Below, in pieces: positions 1-6,608 of a stretch of DNA of 64,000 nucleotides. The DNA lies in contig JAGQQG010000002.1 in NCBI GenBank assembly GCA_020426325.1, forward strand, positions 62,001 through 126,000, in the 5' to 3' direction. Each line of letters begins with the position of its first letter. The stretch's first letter is position 1. A program made the position numbers and the translations under genes. The notes beneath the pieces are model-generated. The model worked only from the letters and a program-made list of their open reading frames with translations, made no database searches and had not been told where the DNA came from. This DNA is from Planctomycetaceae bacterium. Its GTDB lineage: Bacteria > Planctomycetota > Planctomycetia > Planctomycetales > Planctomycetaceae.

Positions 1-139
1 CGACTGACATTCCTGTTCATCGACTGCGCATGATCAAGCGTTCGGCACCTAACACCGACCAAACAACAACCCTGCCGGAGCGTCAAACTTCCTGCAAACC
101 GGCTCGTATTGGCGTTCAACATGAATAGCCTCCACGGGG

Positions 140-409
140 CTACTTACGAATGTTGAGACGTTCCAACAAGTTGAGATAGCGGTCGGAATCGTGCTCACGG
201 ACGTAATCGAGCAAGCGTCTCCGCCGACTAACCATCATCAACAGGCCCCGCCTGCTGGCGTGATCCTTGGAGTGTTGCTTGAGATGCTCGGTCAACTCGT
301 TGATCCGTTGAGTCAGCACGGCGATTTGAACGTCCGGCGAGCCGGTGTCATCGTCACTGCGACGATACTGTTCGATCAACTCAGTCTTTTTTTCTTTCGT
401 CAGCGACAT
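140..409 (-). CDS. rpsO: 30S ribosomal protein S15
   Basis: The 89-residue product has the usual length of S15 and its hallmark sequence: an N-terminal '[17 protein letters not shown]', the central '[23 protein letters not shown]' helix, and '[25 protein letters not shown]'. S15 binds 16S rRNA early in assembly of the small-subunit platform. The gene lies downstream of the NfeD-type gene on the same strand, with a 180-bp gap (410-589) that could hold its own promoter and leader. In that gap I see only a weak promoter-like pair on the minus strand (TTGCAT at 528-533 and TACAGT at 506-511, 16-nt spacer). In many bacteria pnp follows rpsO, but here that would lie outside the window. Identification is secure. 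Confidence 0.98.
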   Translation of the reverse strand: MSLTKEKKTELIEQYRRSDDDTGSPDVQIAVLTQRINELTEHLKQHSKDHASRRGLLMMVSRRRRLLDYVREHDSDRYLNLLERLNIRK

Positions 410-589
410 TGGGTCCTTCCAAACCCTGTTCTTTCGTCAGGCGGTCCAAATGCCGCCCTGCCGGGAAGCCCAAGACCAGTAAATGTTTACGCATATTGTC
501 GACATACTGTATCAGGGACGTCGGAATATGCAACACTGTGCAGGAAATTCGTCGATCCTGATTCAGGATCTTGGAATTGTCAGGAGACT

Positions 590-2860
590 TCACGCCTCGC
601 GGACAACGACACGGTTGCCGCTGACTTGCACAATCTCGACGGTTTTTCCCTGTGGAATGAAGGGACCGTCGCTCACCACGTCTAGCAGGCGGCCTTCCAC
701 ACGTGCTTTGCCAGCCGGGCGGAGCATCGTGAGTGTCTCCCCCTGCAGACCCAGGAGGGCGGCGATCGATCCGGCTTCTGCGAGGTCCGGCCGGAGTTGC
801 GGCTCATCTGGAGACTGCACGGAATCCATGCCGGGCGGGGTCAGAATCATCTGATTCAGAATCGGAATTCTCGGAAGGAATCTGGAGATCGCCATTGCAA
901 CCACGATCACGGCAATGATCGATGTGCTCAGCGTGGCCATCGTCCAGGTCGCATTGGTCAGGTCCTCGTTCTTTTGGAGGATACCGTTACCGAACGTCTG
1001 GCTCGCCATGACGAGTGATGCAAACACCAGCAGGGCTCCCGAGACTCCGAACACCCCGAATCCCGGAATCACGAACACTTCCAAGGCCAAGCATCCCAAC
1101 CCGAGCATGAATAGCAGAACCTCCAGCCAGCCAGCGGTTCCCCCCAGGAATTTGCTCCAGAAGAAGACTGCAAAGCAGAGGGCCGAGATGATTCCCAGAA
1201 TCCCGCTCATGAAGTGCAATTCAAGATAGATGCACACGATGCCGACGAAGAACAGCAGTCCTGTGATGAAGTTGGTGTTAAGCACGAAGACCGTGTCGTC
1301 CAACCAGGTGCGGCCGATCTTCAATGGTTCCACATCCTCCGGGACGCCCAGTCGTTCCTTGAGGTCATCAAATGAGACGCTGGGGTCTTGGGGATCATGC
1401 TGGAGTGGCCGCTCGGCGATCAGAAGTTCGTGCGCACGCTTCCCGTTGAGTGTGAGAAGCAGGTCTTCGGCCGACTCCGGAACCAGGCGTCCTTGCTCCC
1501 ACTCGTCTCCCGCCTGATGAATCTCATCCTCGCTCATGTAGGTCACGTCACCGGTCAAACGGTTGCGAACCTCATAAACCTGCAAGTCCTTGTCGGCCAT
1601 GGCCATCAGGAGTGCGGGCGGACGGTTCTTGCGTTCCCCGAGTTCTCGCATGATCTCACGGAGGAAACTCAGGACTTTCTCGGGAGCACGCTCGAATTGT
1701 CCGCCCTCCCTCATTTCGATGGGGCCAGCATCACCGATCAGTCCGTTCGGTGTGAGATAGATCTCATCACACCCCAGCGCGATGATCGCAGCCCCGCTCA
1801 GTGCCTGTTCCGGAACGTAAGCGATGGTGCGAATCCCCTGCTCTCCCAGGTCTGCGATCGCGTAGGACAGATCGCGAGATTGCCAAAGCAGTCCACCAGG
1901 GGAATCAATTTCGAAGATGATTACTTCGGAACCATCGGCGACCGCCCGATCGATCTGTCGTTCCAGGAATGATTCCAACAGCGGATCGATCGCGCCTTTG
2001 ACCTCGATGAGGCTGACGCGGTTGAAGCTGCCCGGCTTGGGTTGCTCGCGGAGAGACTCCAGTGGCAGTTCATAAGCGACCGCCAGATCGTGCCGGTTCT
2101 CGACGGTCTGCATCGTCAGAAAACCCGCGTTGCGAGCCTGCGCTCCGGAGAAGAGTCCCGGCTGGCCCGGTTCCTTGATTGTCCGCGAGTCCTTGATGAC
2201 GACGCCCGAGTCACGCATCCGGGTCGCCTCATCCTGGGTGACAAGTCGCTTTTCGATCATGCCATCCGCCAGTTCGACCGTCAGCTGTAAAATGGTCGAC
2301 TGAGGGTCGATCATCCCGGTGACGAGTGCGCGGTTGACCTTGGGATTGTGCCGCTTGGAAACCAGATTCAGCACGATTGCCCGTTGATCGTCGCTCACAG
2401 GGCTCCCCCGTCCAATGTCACCCAACTCGGCGTCGGGGTGCATCACAATCTCCTTGCACGCCAGTGCCGCAAGCACGTTGTTGCCTGTCACGGTCTCGGG
2501 AACCCATGCGATCGTGGTCACGCGTGACAAAGCGGCTGACGTCAGAAAGTCTGCCAGTCCATAGACCTGATGAAACTGACTGTTGCCGGGAGTGATTTCG
2601 AGGACGAGGACTGCCCGCCGGTCGTCGCTCGTCGCAGCACTTTGCAGCTCCAGTCCCGTCTCGCGGACCCAGTTCAGCATCTGGTCGTCGATGGGACTCG
2701 ACAAGGTGATATACCGCGATATGACGGGTGACTCCTCTTCAGCCGCTGGCGCATCAGCAGGGGGGGCATCGTCAGCAAAACCCCTCCCGTTCCAGACGCA
2801 CAAGGTCGTCAGGAGGAGGGCGAGACACTTCAGGCGGTGAAGATGAGAAATTGGTTGCAT
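590..2860 (-). CDS. NfeD-family membrane-bound ClpP-class serine protease
   Basis: The 756-residue protein starts at the ATG at 2860, which places a signal peptide at the very N-terminus ('HLHRLKCLALLLTTLCVWNG'). A longer upstream extension lacks one. Two ClpP/SppA-like crotonase-fold regions follow (about residues 40-280 and 290-470). The second carries 'EIDSPGGLLWQSRDL' and 'ALSGAAIIALGCDEIYL', in which Ser is the likely nucleophile. Three to four membrane segments come next (about 550-670), rich in Gly and Phe. A C-terminal OB-fold closes the protein, with the NfeD signature 'LRPAGKARVEGRLLDV'. NfeD proteins of this long class act at the membrane, often next to stomatin homologues. None is seen here. 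It is separated by 166 bp from the cysteine desulfurase upstream, so it may be transcribed separately. Confidence 0.88.
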   Translation of the reverse strand: MQPISHLHRLKCLALLLTTLCVWNGRGFADDAPPADAPAAEEESPVISRYITLSSPIDDQMLNWVRETGLELQSAATSDDRRAVLVLEITPGNSQFHQVYGLADFLTSAALSRVTTIAWVPETVTGNNVLAALACKEIVMHPDAELGDIGRGSPVSDDQRAIVLNLVSKRHNPKVNRALVTGMIDPQSTILQLTVELADGMIEKRLVTQDEATRMRDSGVVIKDSRTIKEPGQPGLFSGAQARNAGFLTMQTVENRHDLAVAYELPLESLREQPKPGSFNRVSLIEVKGAIDPLLESFLERQIDRAVADGSEVIIFEIDSPGGLLWQSRDLSYAIADLGEQGIRTIAYVPEQALSGAAIIALGCDEIYLTPNGLIGDAGPIEMREGGQFERAPEKVLSFLREIMRELGERKNRPPALLMAMADKDLQVYEVRNRLTGDVTYMSEDEIHQAGDEWEQGRLVPESAEDLLLTLNGKRAHELLIAERPLQHDPQDPSVSFDDLKERLGVPEDVEPLKIGRTWLDDTVFVLNTNFITGLLFFVGIVCIYLELHFMSGILGIISALCFAVFFWSKFLGGTAGWLEVLLFMLGLGCLALEVFVIPGFGVFGVSGALLVFASLVMASQTFGNGILQKNEDLTNATWTMATLSTSIIAVIVVAMAISRFLPRIPILNQMILTPPGMDSVQSPDEPQLRPDLAEAGSIAALLGLQGETLTMLRPAGKARVEGRLLDVVSDGPFIPQGKTVEIVQVSGNRVVVREA

Positions 2861-3026
2861 CCGGACACCAGTTTCCAAGGACGGACTCACGTGAGGATTA
2901 TACCCCGTGTGGAAAAAAAGGGTCAAACTCTGTGGGGGTGGCCGAGAGATTCCCTGCAATCTTCTCCTGAGAGAACGCCAGTCTGGCAGTGCAGGTTCAC
3001 CGATTCTTCCGCTGGACATTCAGGTT

Positions 3027-4211
3027 TCAGACAGTCCGCATGGCCTCAGCGATTTCGCGGATTGCGGAGACTGCCGCCTCGATGTCATCTGCGGTGTTGA
3101 AGGGGCCGACGCTCATCCTGACCGTGCCGCCGAGGGAGTCAGTCCCCAGGCTCTTGTGAATCAGTGGCGCACAATGGAAACCGGGTCTCACTTCGATTCC
3201 AAAGTTCTGGTCAAGAATCGTAGCCACTTCGTGGGGGGCGATGCCGTCGATGTTCAAGCTCACCACACCGACACGCTCTGCCGGCGTGGAGGAGCCGTAC
3301 ATTTGAACGCCATCAATCGTGCGCAATCCTTCTATCAACTGATCCGTGAGTGCCCCGCTTTGCTGATGCAGGGCGTCGATGCCCTGCTCTTCGATCCACC
3401 CCAATGCGGCATCCAGACCCGCGATGCCGGGAGCATTGTGGTTACCCGACTCATAACGGTCCGGCATGGTCGCGGGCTGCTCATCCGTCTCGCTTTGCGA
3501 CCCGGTTCCCCCCAGCCGCATGGGAAAGACGAGCTCTTCCATGCCGGGACAGAGATACAGCAGTCCTGTTCCCAATGGCCCCAGCAATCCTTTGTGCCCG
3601 GAACAGGCGAGGATATCGACGGGTAAAGAGGACACGTCAATCGGCACATGCCCGGCGGTCTGAGCCGCGTCGACCAGCAGGAGTGCACCGACGCTGTGGG
3701 TAATTTCCCCGGCGTCTTCAATGGGTTGGATGGTGCCGGTCACATTGGAAGCATGCGTGAGGACGACCAATGTTGTCTCTGGAGTCACCAGTTCTCGCAA
3801 TGCGTCCCTGTTGACGAGTCCCTGATCATCGAGCGGAGCATACTCGACCTCGACGCCACCAAACTCTCTTTGAGCCCAGAGTGGACGCAGCACGGAGTTG
3901 TGCTCGGCGACAGACGTGACGACCCGGTCCCCCGGTTGCAGCAAGCCATTCAAAGCCAGATTGAGTCCGTCCGTGCCGTTGAAGGTGAAGACGACACGAT
4001 TTGCACTCTCGGCTCCGAGGAGTCTCGCTGCCCGCTGACGACAGCGGTCGACCGTGATCGCCAATCCGGTTGCTATCCGCGTCGCTCCCCGACCGACTGC
4101 GACTCCACACTCTCGCTGATAGGCATCAACGGCAGCATACACTGCATCGGGCTTCGGCCAACTGGTCGCAGCATTGTCGAGATATCGTCTGGTTGAAACA
4201 GGTTGTGTCAC
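3027..4211 (-). CDS. Cysteine desulfurase family protein (class V aminotransferase)
   Basis: This 394-residue PLP enzyme has the N-terminal 'YLDNAATSWPKP', the cofactor motif 'TFNGTDGLNLAL', the Schiff-base lysine in 'ACSGHKGLLGPLGTGLLY', and the late 'RPGFHCAPLIHKSLGT' region with a Cys in the mobile loop where desulfurases hold the persulfide. It resembles the SufS/IscS-like subgroup TIGR01977. The start overlaps the upstream hepT stop by 4 nt (ATGA), so it is the last gene of the moa operon. That fits a role in supplying sulfur to the MoaD C-terminus for molybdopterin synthase. This is inferred from context and from the known need of MoaD for a desulfurase. A selenocysteine lyase or general persulfide donor is an alternative. 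Confidence 0.87.
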   Translation of the reverse strand: MTQPVSTRRYLDNAATSWPKPDAVYAAVDAYQRECGVAVGRGATRIATGLAITVDRCRQRAARLLGAESANRVVFTFNGTDGLNLALNGLLQPGDRVVTSVAEHNSVLRPLWAQREFGGVEVEYAPLDDQGLVNRDALRELVTPETTLVVLTHASNVTGTIQPIEDAGEITHSVGALLLVDAAQTAGHVPIDVSSLPVDILACSGHKGLLGPLGTGLLYLCPGMEELVFPMRLGGTGSQSETDEQPATMPDRYESGNHNAPGIAGLDAALGWIEEQGIDALHQQSGALTDQLIEGLRTIDGVQMYGSSTPAERVGVVSLNIDGIAPHEVATILDQNFGIEVRPGFHCAPLIHKSLGTDSLGGTVRMSVGPFNTADDIEAAVSAIREIAEAMRTV

Positions 4212-4561
4212 GATGCCTGATCCGACATGTCCTCAATCGCAGTATGCACGACCTTGAGCAGGGTGGGAACATGGTCGGTGAGCACATTCCACACGGTCTC
4301 CCAGTGAACCCCGAAGTATCCGTGGATCAACCGATCACGCATGCTTCCAACTTTTCGCCATTCAATCTCCGGATGAGCGTTGAGGAATTCATCAGGCAGG
4401 TTTTTTGCCGCTTCCCCAATCACTTCCAGACTGCGAATGATGGCACGTCGCACATACCGATCGGCTTCTGCCTCGTCGCGAGAATGCTCGGTCTGAGCAT
4501 CCATCAGGAAACGAGCTTCCTGCTCGATGTGCCTGAGTCGTTCAACGATCGAGATTGACAT
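4208..4561 (-). CDS. hepT: HepT-like HEPN-domain ribonuclease toxin (DUF86)
   Basis: The 117-residue protein starts at 4561, where it gives a standard DUF86 N-terminus ('MSISIVERLRHIEQEARFL'). It contains 'YVRRAIIRSLEVIGEAAKNL' and the HEPN catalytic motif R75-x4-H80-G-Y82 within 'MRDRLIHGYFGV'. In characterised MntA/HepT pairs the Arg and His make the RNase site, and the partner nucleotidyltransferase adds AMP groups to the Tyr of this motif, switching off the toxin. All key residues are present, so the toxin should be active. It overlaps mntA by 20 nt at its 5' end and the cysteine desulfurase by 4 nt at its 3' end, which is unusual because both neighbours beyond the pair are cofactor genes. 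Confidence 0.9.
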   Translation of the reverse strand: MSISIVERLRHIEQEARFLMDAQTEHSRDEAEADRYVRRAIIRSLEVIGEAAKNLPDEFLNAHPEIEWRKVGSMRDRLIHGYFGVHWETVWNVLTDHVPTLLKVVHTAIEDMSDQAS

Positions 4562-4904
4562 ACTCAACCTCGTTGATGATGTGGGGGCCGATGAATGGGC
4601 TGAGCGAACGGGTGGTGACAACGTCAACTTTTCGACCGGTTTCATCCTCAAGCAGAAAACAGAGGTCCATGTAGTTGTCAAATGTCGCTTGACCTTCCGC
4701 AAAGTCGACAAGAACATCCAAGTCGCTTTCCGGCGTCTGCTGGTTCCGAACAAAAGAGCCGAACAACCCGATCTGCACAACTCCGAGTTTGCGGATCGTC
4801 TCTGCGAAGTCGCTGAGGATCTTTAGGACCTCGGCTTTCGTGGCGACGGGTGAAATGGCGCTGCTCATGCCCACAGTGTATGCCGAGAACACGTCCAACG
4901 TCAT
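4542..4904 (-). CDS. mntA: MntA-like minimal nucleotidyltransferase antitoxin
   Basis: This 120-residue nucleotidyltransferase has the motif G49-S50-F51-x9-D61-x-D63 ('IGLFGSFVRNQQTPESDLDV') and a third acidic residue in 'GRKVDVVTT' (D94), the full set for metal-dependent NMP transfer. The family antagonises HepT by adenylylating its Rx4HxY tyrosine. Two starts are possible. The ATG at 4904 overlaps the moaA stop by 4 nt and suggests translational coupling. The ATG at 4868 gives a product 12 residues shorter, closer to typical family length. It is followed by hepT with a 20-nt overlap. The pair is placed between moaA and the cysteine desulfurase. Confidence 0.9.
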   Translation of the reverse strand: MTLDVFSAYTVGMSSAISPVATKAEVLKILSDFAETIRKLGVVQIGLFGSFVRNQQTPESDLDVLVDFAEGQATFDNYMDLCFLLEDETGRKVDVVTTRSLSPFIGPHIINEVEYVNLDR

Positions 4905-5893
4905 CCCCCAATGGAATACATGGGGCGATCCGGCTGGACGAACCCAGCCATGTTGATTTCGTGGCCGGCCTCTTTCGCCATGACCGAGTCGAGTACGGCT
5001 TGACGAATCGTTTCGTCGTCAGTTCCGCTTCGCAAGAGCGATCGAACATCGGTCTCCTCCAGGCTGAACAGGCAGTTGCGGATCTTGCCGTCAGCGGTGA
5101 GTCGGAAACGATTGCAGTTCATGCAGAAGGGCTTGCTGACCGAGGCAATGAAGCCCACGCGGCCGATGCCGTCATTAAAGTCGTACTCCGTCGCAGGAGC
5201 ACGAGGGTCGGAGTTGGGGACAGGAATGAGTGGTCGAATCTCCTTTGAGAGTGTCTCGATGATCTCATCGGCGAAGAGCACTTTGTCCCGCTCCCAGGCG
5301 GCATCTGCATCCAGGGGCATGTATTCGATAAACCGCACTTCGCAGCCGGTCTCCCGGGCGAAATGTCCGAACGGAACAATCTCTTCCTCCGTCACGCCTC
5401 GAATCGAAACCGCATTGATCTTGATCGGATCAAACCCGGCTGCCTTAGCTGCCTGAATCCCTTCAATGACTTTTTCGTATCCTTCACGACGGGTGACCTC
5501 TGCAAATTTCTCAGCGTTCAAAGCGTCCAGACTGACGTTCAGCCGTCGCAGTCCGGCGTCGTACAGTTCCTGAGCCTGTTCGGCCAGTAGGATGCCGTTG
5601 GTCGTGATGCCGATATCCTTGATGCCTTCGATGGCTGCGAGTTTGGCCACGAGTGTGGGCAGATCACGACGAACGAGCGGTTCGCCCCCGGTCAGACGCA
5701 GCTTGTTGATGCCCATCGGCTGCACGATCCGCACAAAACGCTCGATTTCCTCGAACGAGAGGAGTTTGGCCTTCGCCATGAACTGCACGTTGTCCGCCGG
5801 CATGCAGTAAAAGCAGCGAATGTTACAGCGGTCCGTGACGCTGATCCGCAGGTTGTTATGCACACGACCGAAGGTGTCTGTCAGTGGTGTCAT
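4901..5893 (-). CDS. moaA: GTP 3',8-cyclase MoaA (molybdopterin biosynthesis)
   Basis: MoaA converts GTP to 3',8-cyclo-GTP, the first step of molybdenum cofactor synthesis, using two [4Fe-4S] clusters and S-adenosylmethionine. The 330-residue product starts at 5893 ('MTPLTDTFGRVHNNLRISVT'). It shows the radical-SAM motif 'CNIRCFYC', 'RLTGGEPLVRRDL', the C-terminal cluster ligands in 'FCMNCNRFRLTADGKIRNCL', and ends in the diagnostic double glycine ('MYSIGG'), which is needed for activity. The start overlaps the moaE stop by 4 nt, and the stop overlaps the mntA start by 4 nt. The ORF extends upstream in frame, but that part lies within moaE and has no family similarity. Confidence 0.97.
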   Translation of the reverse strand: MTPLTDTFGRVHNNLRISVTDRCNIRCFYCMPADNVQFMAKAKLLSFEEIERFVRIVQPMGINKLRLTGGEPLVRRDLPTLVAKLAAIEGIKDIGITTNGILLAEQAQELYDAGLRRLNVSLDALNAEKFAEVTRREGYEKVIEGIQAAKAAGFDPIKINAVSIRGVTEEEIVPFGHFARETGCEVRFIEYMPLDADAAWERDKVLFADEIIETLSKEIRPLIPVPNSDPRAPATEYDFNDGIGRVGFIASVSKPFCMNCNRFRLTADGKIRNCLFSLEETDVRSLLRSGTDDETIRQAVLDSVMAKEAGHEINMAGFVQPDRPMYSIGG

Positions 5894-6309
5894 GAGTTCA
5901 CTCCCGGGTGGACCCATTCTGTGGTGCCGTCGGCCCAGTTTTCCTGCTTCCAGATGGGGACGACCTCCTTCAGACGATCGATGAGAAACCGCCCCGCCTC
6001 GAATGCGTCCACGCGATGCGGACAACTGACCGCGACCGCGACGCTGATGTCTCCGAGTTCAAGATGCCCCAGCCGATGGATGATACCCGCTTCGATCACC
6101 GGCCAACGCTCGCACGTCTCAGTGCGAAGCTCCTGCATCTTGGCGATGGCCATCTCAGGATAGGCATCGTAGTCGAGTGCAACCGTTTGTAGACCATTCG
6201 TCATCTCACGCACGGTGCCGAGGAACAACACAACCGCCCCCGCCTGATTCGAGCGCACGCGCTCGGTCAGTTGTGCATAATCGATCGGCTTGTGTGTCAG
6301 TTCGACCAT
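5890..6309 (-). CDS. moaE: Molybdopterin synthase catalytic subunit MoaE
   Basis: MoaE with thiocarboxylated MoaD inserts the dithiolene sulfurs into cyclic pyranopterin monophosphate. The 139-residue product has the family features 'GAVVLFLGTVRE', 'LDYDAYPEMAIAKMQEL', 'IIHRLGHLELGDISVAVAVS', and the active-site run 'PIWKQENWADGTTEWVHP' (Lys in WKQE). Length is normal for the family. It lies 53 bp downstream of moaD and overlaps moaA by 4 nt, so the order moaD-moaE-moaA forms one unit on the minus strand. Confidence 0.96.
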   Translation of the reverse strand: MVELTHKPIDYAQLTERVRSNQAGAVVLFLGTVREMTNGLQTVALDYDAYPEMAIAKMQELRTETCERWPVIEAGIIHRLGHLELGDISVAVAVSCPHRVDAFEAGRFLIDRLKEVVPIWKQENWADGTTEWVHPGVNS

Positions 6310-6362
6310 GTCTGTTTTGTTCGTGTGCTCGCTGGTTGCGACTTGTTCATGATGATTCCCGA

Positions 6363-6608
6363 TTACCCGCCACTCACCGGCGGGAAACAGGCGATCTCTG
6401 CTCCCATGATGATCGGGGTCTCATCCGTGGCATAGTCGGTTCCGATCGCCACCAGCAGTTGAGACAGCAAGGGGCGAAGATTTGGGGATTGCTCGCCCAA
6501 TGCCTGCTTGAGGTCTGCGACGCTCGAACCTGCCGGGAGTTCAACCGTCACGTGCGGTTTTCCTGCCAGTTCGCGGGCTCGGGCGAAAAGATGCACGTCA
6601 ACATTCAT
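6363..6608 (-). CDS. moaD: Molybdopterin synthase sulfur carrier subunit MoaD
   Basis: This is an 81-residue beta-grasp sulfur carrier of ordinary length. It begins 'MNVDVHLFARARELAG' and ends in 'CFPPVSGG'; the C-terminal Gly-Gly is adenylylated and then thiocarboxylated. The internal 'PAGSSVADLKQAL' matches the family. Its start overlaps the stop of the large FAD/Fe-S oxidoreductase by 4 nt, tying the moa genes to that enzyme. The MoaD-activating enzyme (MoeB) is not in the window. The cysteine desulfurase at the far end of the operon may provide the sulfur. Confidence 0.95.
   Translation of the reverse strand: MNVDVHLFARARELAGKPHVTVELPAGSSVADLKQALGEQSPNLRPLLSQLLVAIGTDYATDETPIIMGAEIACFPPVSGG

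Noticed and set aside
128..142. Possible terminator hairpin after rpsO (AGCC...GGCT)
   Set aside because: The stem is only four to five pairs and no T-run follows on the minus strand.
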